Of a stretch of 64,000 bases of DNA, positions 31,169 through 42,022 are shown in pieces (position 1 is the first letter of the stretch; every line of letters starts with the position of its first letter). The position numbers were made by a program, and so were the translations under genes. The stretch lies in contig NW_027526484.1 in the NCBI RefSeq assembly GCF_052857255.1, forward strand, positions 1,399,501 through 1,463,500. The letters are read 5' to 3'. The notes below the pieces were generated by a model that saw only the letters and a program-made list of their open reading frames with translations, was not told the origin of the DNA and did no database searches. The DNA comes from Amblyomma americanum (taxonomy: Eukaryota > Arthropoda > Arachnida > Ixodida > Ixodidae).

Positions 31169-33556
31169 AAGCGGCTGTTTGGGCTTGTTGGTCAGTGAAC
31201 ATGGTAAAAGAATGCAGCGCGAAAAAAACAAGGACGAACAGAAGTGGACAGGACAGGGCGCTGACTACCAACACATTTATTCAGAAAGATGAGCAGCTTA
31301 TATAACGCAGTCCAACACCCACGTGACCAAGAAAATAGCAAACGCGTTCAACTATCTAATACAAAAAACAAAACGAAGTACACAATATCAAAGTGATAAA
31401 ACCGAGAGGACCACGACGAACCGTAAGGTGCACGCATGAAAAATGATCAGTCAGCGACCTTTGCCGCCAATGCAGCACGAGGCAAAACGTAAACGAAAAT
31501 AACACTATAGTCACCGAACACTAAGTAAAAGACGAAGCTAAAAGCAGGGTCGGGGCCAAACGCATAACAAAACAATACAAAACGCAACGCAAAAGCTGAG
31601 TCAACCGTTCACAGTCAAACTGAGTCAAAAAAGTTGAAAGTTCTCTAGAACAAGAATTAAAAGCAGACGTGTTTATAGTGGGCCTAGAAAACTGGACTCC
31701 TTGTCTGTAATTAAAATTGAAGGCGTGCTGACGCACTTGTCTCCAGCTTTGGCTATCATCCTTGCCTCAATGATGACCCTTTCAATTTCTGTCCGCGCCC
31801 GTGCTCTGACAACCGTGCGCGTGTGACATGGTACGCACCCTTTGCAAGACTTGCAATGGTCGTCCAGGTGCCCGCCGCTTTTGTTACGGACCCTCCGGCG
31901 GTGTTCAAACAATCTCTCGTTGAGACACCTGCCGGTTTGCCCAATATACACGCGTCCACACTTCAAGGGAATCTCGTAAATGACACATGTAGCACAATGT
32001 GTGAGTGGTTCTACATGTCTAATAGGGCAAACCTTTTTCTTTTGCTTTGTCAGCAGTGTACACGCTCGTGACAATTTGCACGGGGCTGAGAAGACAAGGT
32101 TTACGTTGTTTCTTTTTGCAACCTTCTTTAAATTGTGAGACAGCTTGTGAAGATACGGGATGACGGCCAAGGGAGGTCGTCTGGCCTGTTCTAGCTTGCC
32201 TGCGTCTTTGCCTTGCACTTTCAATTTCTGGAGAAGAGTCTCTAAAACGCTACTCACTAGTGTTGGTGAGTAGCCAGCACTGTAAAGACGTTGCACTTGG
32301 TTGTTAACACTGCTTTGCATCGTATGGGGACAGCTTTTTGTGAGCGCTGCCTGGATGGCAGAAGAAACAATGCCTCGCTTGATCAATTTCGAGTGAGCGC
32401 TGTCATGCGGAAGAAGACCTTTCTTAGAGCGAGGGTTGTACGTCCAACAGAGGTGGGTTTGTTTAAAACTAAAAGTACGTCCAAAAACTGAACGTCCTTG
32501 CCTCTCGGCGGTTCACATGTAAAGTTCAGTCCCCCAAAATGGGATTTGAAAAGGGCGACAATTTGACACTCTCCACAGAACCAGGTGGGCAACTTCTGAG
32601 GACGATCATAAAATCATCCACATACCGGAAGACCAAATGGACCACATCACCCGGGAGAACCTGGCTAATGCGCTTATCGGCTGCCGCCAGGTAGATATCA
32701 CACAGGACTGGCGCGATTGATGACCCGATGCATGCGCCATTCTTTTGCACGAAGTACTGACCGCTGTACTGAACAACAGTAGATTCAAGGTAGAACTGAA
32801 GAAGGCGAAGGAAATTGTCGCTACTCACACCCGAGCTGCTCTGGAAACGCACTTCACCCGACTGTTGGATCACGTCGCGCACCGCTGCGTATAGACCACC
32901 GTGCGGAACGGAATAAAACAAGTCTTCAACGTCAATTGTAAAGCCAGTCGTGGCGTCTGAACTGCCTTTGAATCACTGTAACACCTCAGACGAGATCCTT
33001 ACCAGAAAAGGGTCATCTAAAGGTAGGCCATTCAAGTGGCGTTGTAGGTAGGCACCAACTTCAGCCTGCCACGTACCTCTTTCCGAGATGATGGTCCTCA
33101 GAGGGCAGTCAGGCTTATGGGTTTTGCCTGTGAAGAACACTTCCAAGAAGCAGTCTCGGGCATTTTCTGCCGATGATCTTATTCTATCGAGATGGAAACT
33201 TGTCAGTAGCTTCAAAGCCAAAGTTTTCTGTCTGCTGGGCCGGAATTGAACCTTCTTGAAATTCTTTTCGAGCGCTACCTCAGCCTTCTCCTTGTACAAG
33301 TGGTTAGGGAGGATGACAAATCCGCCTTCTTTGTCGCTTTGCACAGCCATATGTTTTCCCTCCTTGAGGCGTTTAGCAATGGACACGATGGGAGGCTTAG
33401 CATGCGTGAGCGAGGCCCCACAGCGACGTAGAACATCGATGCCATCCCCAATGACTCGTGCCTTGTCTTGCTCTGGTACTCGTTGTGCCATCTGCCGCAC
33501 CATAGCCAGGAGCTGGTACTTGTTTGAAGGTGGCTGAAAGCTGAATTTGGGACCCT
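31169..33556 (-). mobile_element. Penelope-like element P1 (5'-truncated)
   Basis: Minus-strand Penelope-like element with its 3' end at about 31169. It is missing its first part: homology to its plus-strand partner stops at the GPKFSFQPP block near 33556. There it abuts an inverted RT fragment belonging to the plus-strand element. It keeps RT and GIY-YIG regions in several frames. Confidence 0.88.
31673..33556 (-). pseudogene. P1 reverse transcriptase and GIY-YIG protein
   Basis: Three frames, in order. 33556-32973 holds the Penelope N-terminal region (KYQLLAMVRQMAQRVPE, KEGGFVILPNHLYKEKAEVA, FFTGKTHKPDCPLRTIIS). 32921-32526 holds the RT core (FYSVPHGGL, GSSIAPVLCDIYLA and catalytic FRYVDDF). 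32386-31673 holds a linker and the GIY-YIG nuclease (GRVYIGQTGRCLNERL). Frameshifts near 32960 and 32560-32400 break it. The RT catalytic pair and nuclease core are intact, unlike the partner P2. Confidence 0.88.
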
Positions 33557-35223
33557 TCGCCTTCTTCAGTTCTACCTTGAATTTACTGTTGTTCAGTACA
33601 GCGGTCAGTACTTCGTGCAAGCAAAACGCAGCCATAACCTGCGTGAACCTCATCGCTATTTCTTTTTGCAAGGCCAGGATCCTCTCGTTCCATATCAAAA
33701 AGAAAATTGTGCCGTTCGAAGTGCGAGTGTTGTTCGGCCCTGTGGAGCCGTCTTGGGGGCATGTTCGGCGTATGTGCAAGATTCTGAAGTCAGAACTCTG
33801 GAGACAAGTGCGTCTTTTCCAAGACTGGCTAGGTGTGTTCGCGCCCCAGAGGCCACATTCGACGGAGGTGAGCTGCAGATATTATGAGTACAAAAAGCTC
33901 GCAGCACAATCGGCTGAATTCCTATGGCACCAGTACCGTCTGCGCCTTCCAGAAAGGAAGAAGGAAGTGAAGTCGTCTACGACCAACGTCACCGTTCTCG
34001 GAGGTGCATGCATCTCGTCTAAGGACTTGAAGGTCCTACAGAAGGGTCCCAAATTCAGCTTTCAACCACCTTCAAACAAGTACCAGCTCCTGGCTATGGT
34101 GCGGCAGATGGCACAACGAGTACCAGAGCAAGACAAGGCACGAGTCATTGGGGATGGCGTCGATGTTCTACGTCGCTGTGGGGCCTCGCTCACGCATGCT
34201 AAGCCTCCCATCGTGTCCATTGCTAAACGCCTCAAGGAGGGAAACCTTATGGCTCTGCAAAGCTACAAAGAAGGCGGATTTGTCATCCTCCCTGACCACT
34301 TGTACAAGGAGAAGGCTGAGGTGGCGCTCGAAAAGAATTTCAAGAAGGTTCAATTCCGCCCCAGCAGACAGAAAACTTTGGATTTGAAGCTACTGACAAG
34401 TTTCCATCTCGATAGAATAAGATCATCGGCAGAAAAGGCCCGAGACTGCTTCTTGGAAGTCTTCTTCACAGGCAAAATCCATAAGCCTGACTGCCCTCTG
34501 AGGACCATCATCTCGGAAAAAGGTACGTGGCAGGCTGAAGTTGGTGCCTACCTACAACGCCACTTGAATGGCCTACATTTAGATGACCCTCTTCTGGTAA
34601 GGAACTCGTCTGAGGTGTTACAGCGATTCAAAGGCAGTTCAGACGCTACGACTGGCTTTACAATTGACGTTGAAGATTTGTTTTATTCCGTTCCGCACGG
34701 TGGTCTATACGCAGCGGTGCGCGACGTGATCCAACAGTCGGGTGAAGTGCGTTTCCAGAACAGCTCGGGTGTGAGCAGCGACAATTTCCTTCGCCTTCTT
34801 CAGTTCTACCTTGAATCTACTCTTGTTCAGTACAGCGGTCAGTACTTCGTGCAAATGAATGGCGTATGCATCGAGTCATCAATCGCGCCAGTCCTGTGTG
34901 ATATCTACCTGGCGGCAGCCGATAAGCGCATTAGCCAGGTTCTCCCGGGTGATGTGGTCCATTCGGTCTTCCGGTATGTGCATGATTTTATGATCGTCCT
35001 CAGAAGTTGCCCACCTGGTTCTGTGGAGCGTGTCATTCTTGAAATTGTCGCCCTTTTCAAATCCCATTTTGGGGGCTTAACTTTACCTGTGAACCGCCGA
35101 GAGGCAAGGATGTTCAGTTTTTGGACGTACTTTTTAGTTTTGAACAAACCCACCTCTGTTGGACGTACAACCCTCGCTCTAAGAAAGGTCTTCTTCCGCA
35201 TGACAGCGCTCACTCGAAATTGA
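33547..35223 (+). pseudogene. P2 reverse transcriptase (558-codon frame)
   Basis: A long open frame. The N-terminal 25 residues or so come from the chimeric start, then the Penelope N-terminal region, then RT. Motifs are FYSVPHGGLYAAV, SSIAPVLCDIYLA and FRYVHDF. In P1 the last is FRYVDDF, so the first catalytic Asp is replaced by His here; RT activity should be lost although the frame is open. The last 40 or so residues are out of frame: a shift near 35090-35120 should lead into the next frame. The real start codon is unclear; 33547 lies across the inverted junction. Confidence 0.85.
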
Positions 35224-36461
35224 TCAAGCGAGGCATTGTTTCTTCTGCCATCCAGGCAGCGCTCACAAAAAGCTGTCCCCATACGATGCAGAGCAGTGTT
35301 AACAACCAAGTCCAACGTCTTTACAGTGCTGGCTACTCACCAACACTAGTGAGTAGCGTTTTAGAGACTCTTCTCCAGAAATTGAAAGTGCAAGGCAAAG
35401 ACGCAGGCAAGCTAGGACAGGCCAAACGACCTCCCTTGGCCGTCATCCCGTATCTTCACAAGCTGTCTCACAATTTAAAGAAGGTTGCAAAAAGAAACAA
35501 CGTAAACCTTGTCTTCTCAGCCCCGTGCAAATTGTCACGAGTGTGTACAATGCTGACAAAGCAAAAGAAAAACGTTTGCCCTATTAGACATGTAGAACCA
35601 CTCACACATTGTGCTACATGTGTCATTTACGAGATTCCCTTGAAGTGTGGACGCGTGTATATTGGGCAAACCGGCAGGTGTCTCAACGAGAGATTGTTTG
35701 AACACCGCCGGAGGGTCCGTAACAAAAGCGGCGGGCACCTGGACGACCATTGCAAGTCTTGCAAAGGGTGCGTACCATGTTACACGCGCACGGTTGTCAG
35801 AGCACGGGCGCGGACAGAAATTGAAAGGGTCATCATTGAGGCAAGGATGATAGCCAAAGCTGGAGACAAGTGCGTCAGCACGCCTTCAATTTTACTTACA
35901 GACAAGGAGTCCAGTTTTCTAGGCCCACTATAAACACGTCTTTTTTTTTAATCACGTCTGCTTTTAATTCTTGTTCTAGAGAACTTTCAACTTTTTTCAC
36001 TCAGTTTGACTGTGAACGGTTGACTCAGCTTTTGCGTTGCGTTTTGTATTGTTTTGTTATGCGTTTGGCCCCGACCCTGCTTTTAGCTTCGTCTTTTACT
36101 TAGTGATCGGTGACTATAGTGTTATTTTCGTTTTCGTTTTGCCTCGTTCTGCATTGGCGGCAAAGGTCGCTGACTGATCATTTTCCATGCGTGCACCTTA
36201 CGGTTCGTCGTGGTCCTCTCGGTTTTATCGGTTCTTGGCTGACTTTCCGTTACCTAGATATGTATCACTTTGATATTGTGTACTTCGTTTTGTTTTTTGT
36301 ATTAGATAGTTGAACGGGTTTGCTATTTTCTTGGTCACGTGGGTGTTGGACTGCGTTATATAAGCTGCTCATCTTTCTGAATAAATGTGTTGGTAGTCAG
36401 CGCCCTGTCCTGTCCACTTCTGTTCGTCCTTGTCTTTTTCGCGCTGCATTCTTTCACCATG

Positions 36462-36465
<4 letters not shown>
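33557..36465 (+). mobile_element. Penelope-like element P2
   Basis: Plus-strand Penelope-like element ending just before a long (TA)n tract. Its left end starts with about 70 bp (33557-33626) copied from the middle of an RT gene (equivalent to 34793-34855 and, inverted, to 32740-32812), then runs into the normal 5' region. Such partial tandem starts are usual for Penelope elements. The 3' non-coding end (35934-36465) mirrors the minus-strand copies. Confidence 0.85.
35121..35933 (+). pseudogene. P2 C-terminal region with GIY-YIG nuclease
   Basis: 270-codon frame overlapping the end of the RT frame. It covers the thumb/linker (HLCWTYNPRSKKGLLPHDSA, LIKRGIVSSAIQAAL) and the GIY-YIG nuclease CGRVYIGQTGRCLNERLFEH with flanking HCATC and HCKSCKGC, ending FLGPL. 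The nuclease core is unbroken. It would nick target DNA in the nucleus. Confidence 0.88.

Positions 36466-36546
<81 letters not shown>
36463..36546. repeat. (TA)n microsatellite after P2
   Basis: About 84 bp of TA repeat at the 3' end of the Penelope-like element. It creates spurious Tyr-Ile frames. Confidence 0.95.
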
Positions 36547-36549
<3 letters not shown>

Positions 36550-38129
36550 TCGAAAACAAATACAAGATATGATAACGCGACGAAAAATGAACAAATAAAA
36601 AGCAAAATCAAGGCAATGGAAGGAAAAGGGAAAAAATAAATCCCAAAAAAGGAAAACATTTCCGGCAGACATCAATAAGACAGCGAAAACGAACACAAAA
36701 TAAAACTGAATAAAATATACAAATACATATTACAAAGAGCAGTCTTAATAGAACTTGGGATAGTAGTATCGACAATGTACCGTGGTCACATGACCGTTTT
36801 TCGTTTAAATCGAATTTTTGCATGTGATGGGCAAATGCGTTGATGCAAGGCAATCGTACTTAATTTTTGCTAGAAACCCTGTCTAGGCTGTGCTTGCGTG
36901 CGCGTGCTTGTGCGTGCGTGCTTGTGTGTGTGTGTGTAGGATTCCACACTCCGCTGGGTACACATCCGGGGTACACCCACGGATAAAATGTCATCTGGCA
37001 CCTGCGATCCTCCACTCGCATTCCCACCAAAAAGCATCCCCCTACCTCAACCCGGCGGAAGCCTGCCACCCGCCTACTCACCTACACCCACCCCGCAAAA
37101 GAACCCCAGCTACTAGGAAGTCACCTGCACCTTCTACTCTGCACCATCCACCAAAATTCCAGGCTACACCCTAATGAAAAACCGAGCCGAAATAAAATTT
37201 TTGGAGGCAATTAGAGGCGATCATTGTAGAAGCGAAAATGAAAACCGCAATGTAAAACTAATTCTGCTAAATAAGATTTGACGCATCATATCGTATGACT
37301 GCCCGTCAATATTTTTTTTTATTTTAAGGCTGCAGCAGTAATAATGGTGCTACCCCAAATCCCGGCGTGGTGTTTCTGAAGTTCCTGCCAGGGATGCCTG
37401 CCTCCTCCAGAAGCACCATTCACCAACCACGCCCTATTCTCTCCCTCCTACATGGGGTTCTGTCCATCCATCCAGCCGACCACCTCCCCATCCCACAAAC
37501 CACCATCCTCAAGCAGCACCCAAAGCCCTACCCCCTTCTTCCGCCCACCGCCACCCTCCAGAATATTATTGCGTCGTGTATGTGAAGTGTGTATGTTGTG
37601 GACAGGTGAGTGGGTCAGTAGCCCCTTAGTTAAGGGGGAGGGGTAGGGAGGTGGTTGGTGCTTCTGGAGGGAGGAGGCTTCACTCGCCGAGGCATTACAC
37701 ACACTACGCTCGGGATTTTGCGGAAACATAACTACTGATACTGTCGCAGTAGAACAGAAAAATTGATAATCTCACGCCACCCCCCACGTACCGTAGCCGC
37801 GCCTCGATAGGCGGCACACGATCGGCTCACTGATCACAACGGCTATCCCAACGGATGGATGGACGGAAGAGGAGAGCGTCCCTTTTAAAACGGGGTGGCG
37901 GCATTTTCCACCATGCTCGGCTTTTTTCTCATTTAGTTTTTTTCTTAAAATTTCTTTAACGGTGTTGCAAATAGGTTTATGCTCGCCATTTTATGTACAT
38001 ACATTTTTATCCGGCACTTCTAATATTATTCATCTCTCTGCTTTTGAGCCACTAATCTTTCAATCACTTTTTGCTAACTCCCATCTCAGATTCATTCTCA
38101 TGGTCATCGCTATCTCTGAAACCTGGGTC
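36547..38129. other. Unassigned, Pro-rich frames and GT tract
   Basis: Contains a GTGCGTGC/GTGTGT tract at about 36890-36940 and a Pro/His-rich open frame (36890-37174). Two C/T-rich stretches are loosely inverted to each other: 37384-37430 (CCTCCTCCAGAAGCACCATT) and 37646-37680. I recognise no gene or transposon here. Confidence 0.4.
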
Positions 38130-39590
38130 TCAGGGAGAGTGATGTGCCTGCATCGACAACCGGATGGATGCCACCACATTCCAGAAAAAAAAATGTTGAA
38201 TTGTTTCCGCAGATTTACTACACGCTGTAAATGTGTGATCTTCTTGGTTATATTTCTTTTTTGTAGCTTTGTGTTCTAAGACACTCTGACCTAGCTTCAC
38301 AGAGTACGGAACTGCCTCTTGAGTTATTATAGAACGATCCTTCCTGATCTGCATTTTCAAAATCGGTGTATCTGAACAGTCTGCTTCTCTTTCAAGGAAG
38401 TTTTTACCTTCTGCATTTTTTATCCGTTGTTTAAAGCCCTTTACTTCTCGGTCCTGCGTACTTACTGGATGGTTTCCTGGTTATTTTTTCTCATTTTGAG
38501 TCAAAGCGCTTTCTGTACATGTATTTAGATACCCTAGCTGCTCACCACTTATCGTCCAATTTCCTTAGGCGTTCTTCACAAAATATTTTACTCTGAGCTT
38601 CCAGTGCTTCGAACAAAGCCCAGCCCATAACCTCCTTTACTGCCTCGTTAGTGGTTTTGCATTGGGCATCTGGTGGCAATATTCCAACATCTCCCTTATT
38701 TAGTTCTAATCTCTACTGAACCTCTGCCTTTATAGGCACAAAACCCTGTTCCAAAATTAAGTATTGGCACTATTACCTCAGTACTATCACTATTATCTCT
38801 CAGTACTTCATATTTGTTGTACCCCCATAATCCTCTATGTTTCACTATCCCGGCATCTCTTCGCTCTTTTGCCCTAACAGACTGTTCGTACTTTTTCGTG
38901 TATATGTTGCCTTCGTTTACCCACACTCCAAGACTCTGGGCATTTCATGGCCTTGTACTGTAAGCACGTGATCTGTTGTATTGTTAACAAATCATCACAC
39001 CTGACTTAGTTGCGCTAAAACTGAAAGTCAGAACGTCTCCTTCACCTTCACAGCAACTAACCAGAGTTTGCAAATCTTCCTGGCTATCAGCTAGCAGTAA
39101 AATACCGTCCGCATACATTAAACCCGGTAGCCTTTGTTCAATGACCTATCTGCCTAACCTGAATAACAAATTTTAACATAGATTACTTCTTTCAGCCTGC
39201 TTTTCATATTTATCATATAAAGCATGGACAGCAGCGATGATAGAGGATGATCTTGCCTTAATCATTTGCGTACTTCGACAGTTGTCGCACTTCTTATTCC
39301 TTGCCATGTAATTTCAACTTTATTATTTCGGTAAATTTTCTGTAGGCAATCAATTAGCTCATCACCGATACCTTCATCCTTTAGTATGTTGCTCAGGAGT
39401 TTCATGTTCACGTTGTCGCATGAACTGCTCATGTCCAGAAGGGCTAAATACAGAGGTCTGTTTTCCGCCTTAGCTGTTTCAATGCATTGGGTAAGCACGA
39501 ACAGGCTGTCATCTAAGCGCCTACCCCTTCTCAACCCTGTCAAAAGTTCTAAGAGTACATGATTACTTTCTACCCATGGCAACTCACACC
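38130..39590 (-). mobile_element. LINE (non-LTR) reverse transcriptase relic
   Basis: Minus-strand fragments in order: RT fingers/palm (39582-39262: DDSLFVLTQCIETAKAENRP, YLALLDMSSSCDNVN), then LMYADGILLLADSQEDLQ (near 39120-39060; catalytic box YADD has become YADG), then a C-terminal part (38926-38696: AGIVKHRGLWGYNKYEVLR). A last decayed piece runs to about 38130. This block order is common in tick LINEs. Many shifts; inactive. I do not assign the clade. Confidence 0.75.
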
Positions 39591-40399
39591 GTCATGTGTG
39601 CCAACTGGCTCACGAAGACGAGAAACCACCGCCAACATATCGGCCTACCGCTGGTGAGGGGCCGTCGGGTCAAGGGTGCAGGTGATTTCGTTTGCTCAAA
39701 CCACGTTTGAGAGCAGCACGATAGTGGCGTGCAATTGCGTTAGTCACGTGGTTTATTTTGTATTTCGCGGGCTTTCCTCGGAGCTGGGAAAAAACACACA
39801 CGTGAGGATTTCCTTATCGTAAATGATTGAAGGGGGGTTTCTGAAGGTGCTCGACAACTCTTCAAATAAAATTTGTTGTCTAAAGTCAATATTTATTAAT
39901 TGAGAAAAAAAATGTGCCTGTAGAGCGCAAGATGGCTGCCGCCAATATGCAACTAGTTTCACTCACATGTCTCTAATAATTCCTTTTTTAACCCTTGGGT
40001 CAAATTAGCTGACACACCCGTATACAGCCGTTTGGATAATCTGAGTTGGTCTTGCAATCCGGTTTTTTGTGTCCCGTTTTTCTTCGCTGTTCCTGCCATC
40101 CGGAATTTATCTGCTGAGGCGCAAGCGGGCATAATCTGTGCTCTGCATCCATTGAATTTACATAAACTCACAATTCCACCTTCATGGCTCTTACACTTGT
40201 CTCCTCTTTTCAAGCCTCTGGGTCCTTCCTGAACCAAAATGGTGACCCCAATCAGAGCACTGCACGGGCCCATTTTTTTCGGCACGACCAAGCCAGAGCC
40301 CGCTGATCCCATGTCTCACCCGGCCCGGGCCCGGCTGTACCGAAGGCCGCTTTGGACCCAGCCTAAAGGGAAAGGTTTCATAGAGTCTCGCAATGCAGT
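39591..40399. other. Unassigned, with GC-rich CCCGGGCC patch
   Basis: 39753-39962 holds a short minus-strand open frame I do not recognise. 40265-40370 is rich in GGCCCGGGCCCGG-type words, like 42600-42660, and may be a repeat family. No gene supported. Confidence 0.35.
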
Positions 40400-40620
40400 G
40401 GCTACATGAGCGGCCTTTTCGAGACACACATGTAGGATGTGGAAGCAGATCACTGGGAGGAAGGTTTACGTATCGGGCTCCAATTTCAATCAGTTTGTCG
40501 GCGAGCTTAACGAATCCATCTCCATGAACAAATATAAACGGCCGCATATCGTTGACGCATAAGCCCACACAAGCAACCGTCATGCTCTCTTTAATTCTTT
40601 CTGGAATTGTGGAAGCATTC
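40400..40620 (-). pseudogene. hAT-family transposase fragment
   Basis: The minus strand reads RIKESMTVACVGLCVNDMRP, then GDGFVKLADKLIEIGARY, then LLPHPTCVSRK. This matches the N-terminal region after the BED finger of hAT transposases (Hermes/ZBED type), where DMRPF...GFxxLxxxLIxIGxRYG...LLPHPTTVSR is usual. Only this block is recognisable. Catalytic residues lie elsewhere and are missing. Confidence 0.65.
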
Positions 40621-41776
40621 GCAACAAAAAATAAGTGATGTTTTAGCAATAAAAATATGACACACACACATTTCGACTCAGGGGCGAGGTTCCGCTTTGG
40701 CTGCAGTGGTACCTAAAGGAAGCTTTGCATTCACCGCATTTTACAGGTCTTATCCGTGCCGAGTCGTCGATTGACAACTTCAAGGATTTTTTTTTTCAAA
40801 CACCAGCTTTTTCAGCATTCTTTACAACAAGTTTGAACTACCCTGACGAAAGTCCTTCCTGGATCTTTCCAATGGTTATCTTGGACAGCAATTGCACAAA
40901 AAGAAAAAACCCGCTAATGAGACAGATTTGAACCAATGTCAGAATTCCTTGCAATTCTCAGGCGCCATTTCCCCTGTCCTTAGTACGCCGCTGTTCTAAA
41001 TGCCCTTACGCTCTTCTACTACCCTTAGCTCGTCTTGATGACGTCTTTCAGTTCTCTTAGGTCTCCAGTCTTGTTTTCTTCATGATGGTATGCTTGCGTT
41101 TCGTCTTCTTTTCAATTCTTCCTGCTCTTTCTTTCTTTTCTTTTTTATTTGTATGTCCTCCTTCACTACTGTCGCAACTCGCTTTCGCCCTTAAGAATTT
41201 ATTACGACACGTAAAAACCTGTAGGCACGTGGTGCGGCTGCTATTTAGGGCAGCCTTCAGCCCTTATAAAGCTTCCCATCGCAGCTTAGCTGACCGAAAG
41301 TGACTATACATTCGTTTCAGTTCTTGCGTATTGCTTCTCCCTTTGAAGAAATCGACAAGCCCCTTGGGGCCCCAGAAAGCCGCGTTCGCTGCTTTGCGAC
41401 CATGAGATCTCATGTAGTACGACCGCGGCCGCATCACGTGTCGCATAGTTTCGGAGGCGGCGCGGTTTGCTGCACCTAGCGTGCAAACTCGGCACTATTG
41501 GGAATGTATGACACGAGCGACTTCAGATGAACGGGACAAGCGTTTATACACTTCCACTGCAGCCCCTCGTGTCGCGCAACATGCATTCCCAATAGCAACA
41601 CGAACCAACTCACCCAGCTGAAAGTATTAAGAGGACTCGGCACTGTTTCCGTGTAGTCGACGCCAGCCTGCTCGCCACTGGCTGTTGCATACACGCATAC
41701 CTGCTTCAGCCTCACACGCACGTGCGCACACACATGAATGCACATATTTATGGGCGCACATACAGATGCGCGCGCA
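40621..41776. other. Unassigned
   Basis: Mixed-composition DNA with T-rich stretches (41090-41160). No coding similarity, repeat or regulatory feature I can support. Confidence 0.4.
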
Positions 41777-42022
41777 CGTAGTACCTCGATGGAATGATAC
41801 GCGAACAACCCGATGCCAACACCCCCCGCTGTTGAAATTTATTTTCATCGCGCGTTTACCTAGGTGGTACAAGAAAGACCTTAGGGTCGTCCTAGATTGT
41901 ATCATGGACGAGTATAGGGTCTTTTTGCTATCACCGAAGTAAAAGCGCGGTGAAAAAAAATTGAAACAGCGGGGCGCGTTGGCGCCGGGTTGTTCGCGAT
42001 TTATTCCATCGAGGTAGTACGC
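41777..42022. mobile_element. Foldback MITE, 246 bp
   Basis: Almost the whole unit is one inverted repeat. It starts CGTAGTACCTCGATGGAA and ends with the complement TTCCATCGAGGTAGTACGC. Inner blocks GCGAACAACCCG and AGAAAGACC also pair, meeting near 41905. The arms are about 120 bp with about 85% match. No coding capacity. Confidence 0.75.

Larger units (their letters stand above)
25001..32201. repeat. Tandem duplication, unit 2
   Basis: 7,201-bp copy of 17809-24999. At its right end the Penelope-like frame continues normally (GCGTCTTTG), so unit 2 keeps the original right junction and unit 1 the original left junction. Confidence 0.95.
31169..36465. repeat. Head-to-head Penelope inverted repeat
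   Basis: Arms 31169-33556 (minus) and about 34046-36465 (plus) are inverted copies of about 2.4 kb with a few percent divergence and small indels. The spacer of about 490 bp holds the 5' part of P2 and a 70-bp RT fragment. Confidence 0.85.

Noticed and set aside
36320..36696. Overlapping Tyr-Ile-rich open frames
   Set aside because: Products of the (TA)n microsatellite on both strands; likewise at 11486-11843 and 25246-25539.
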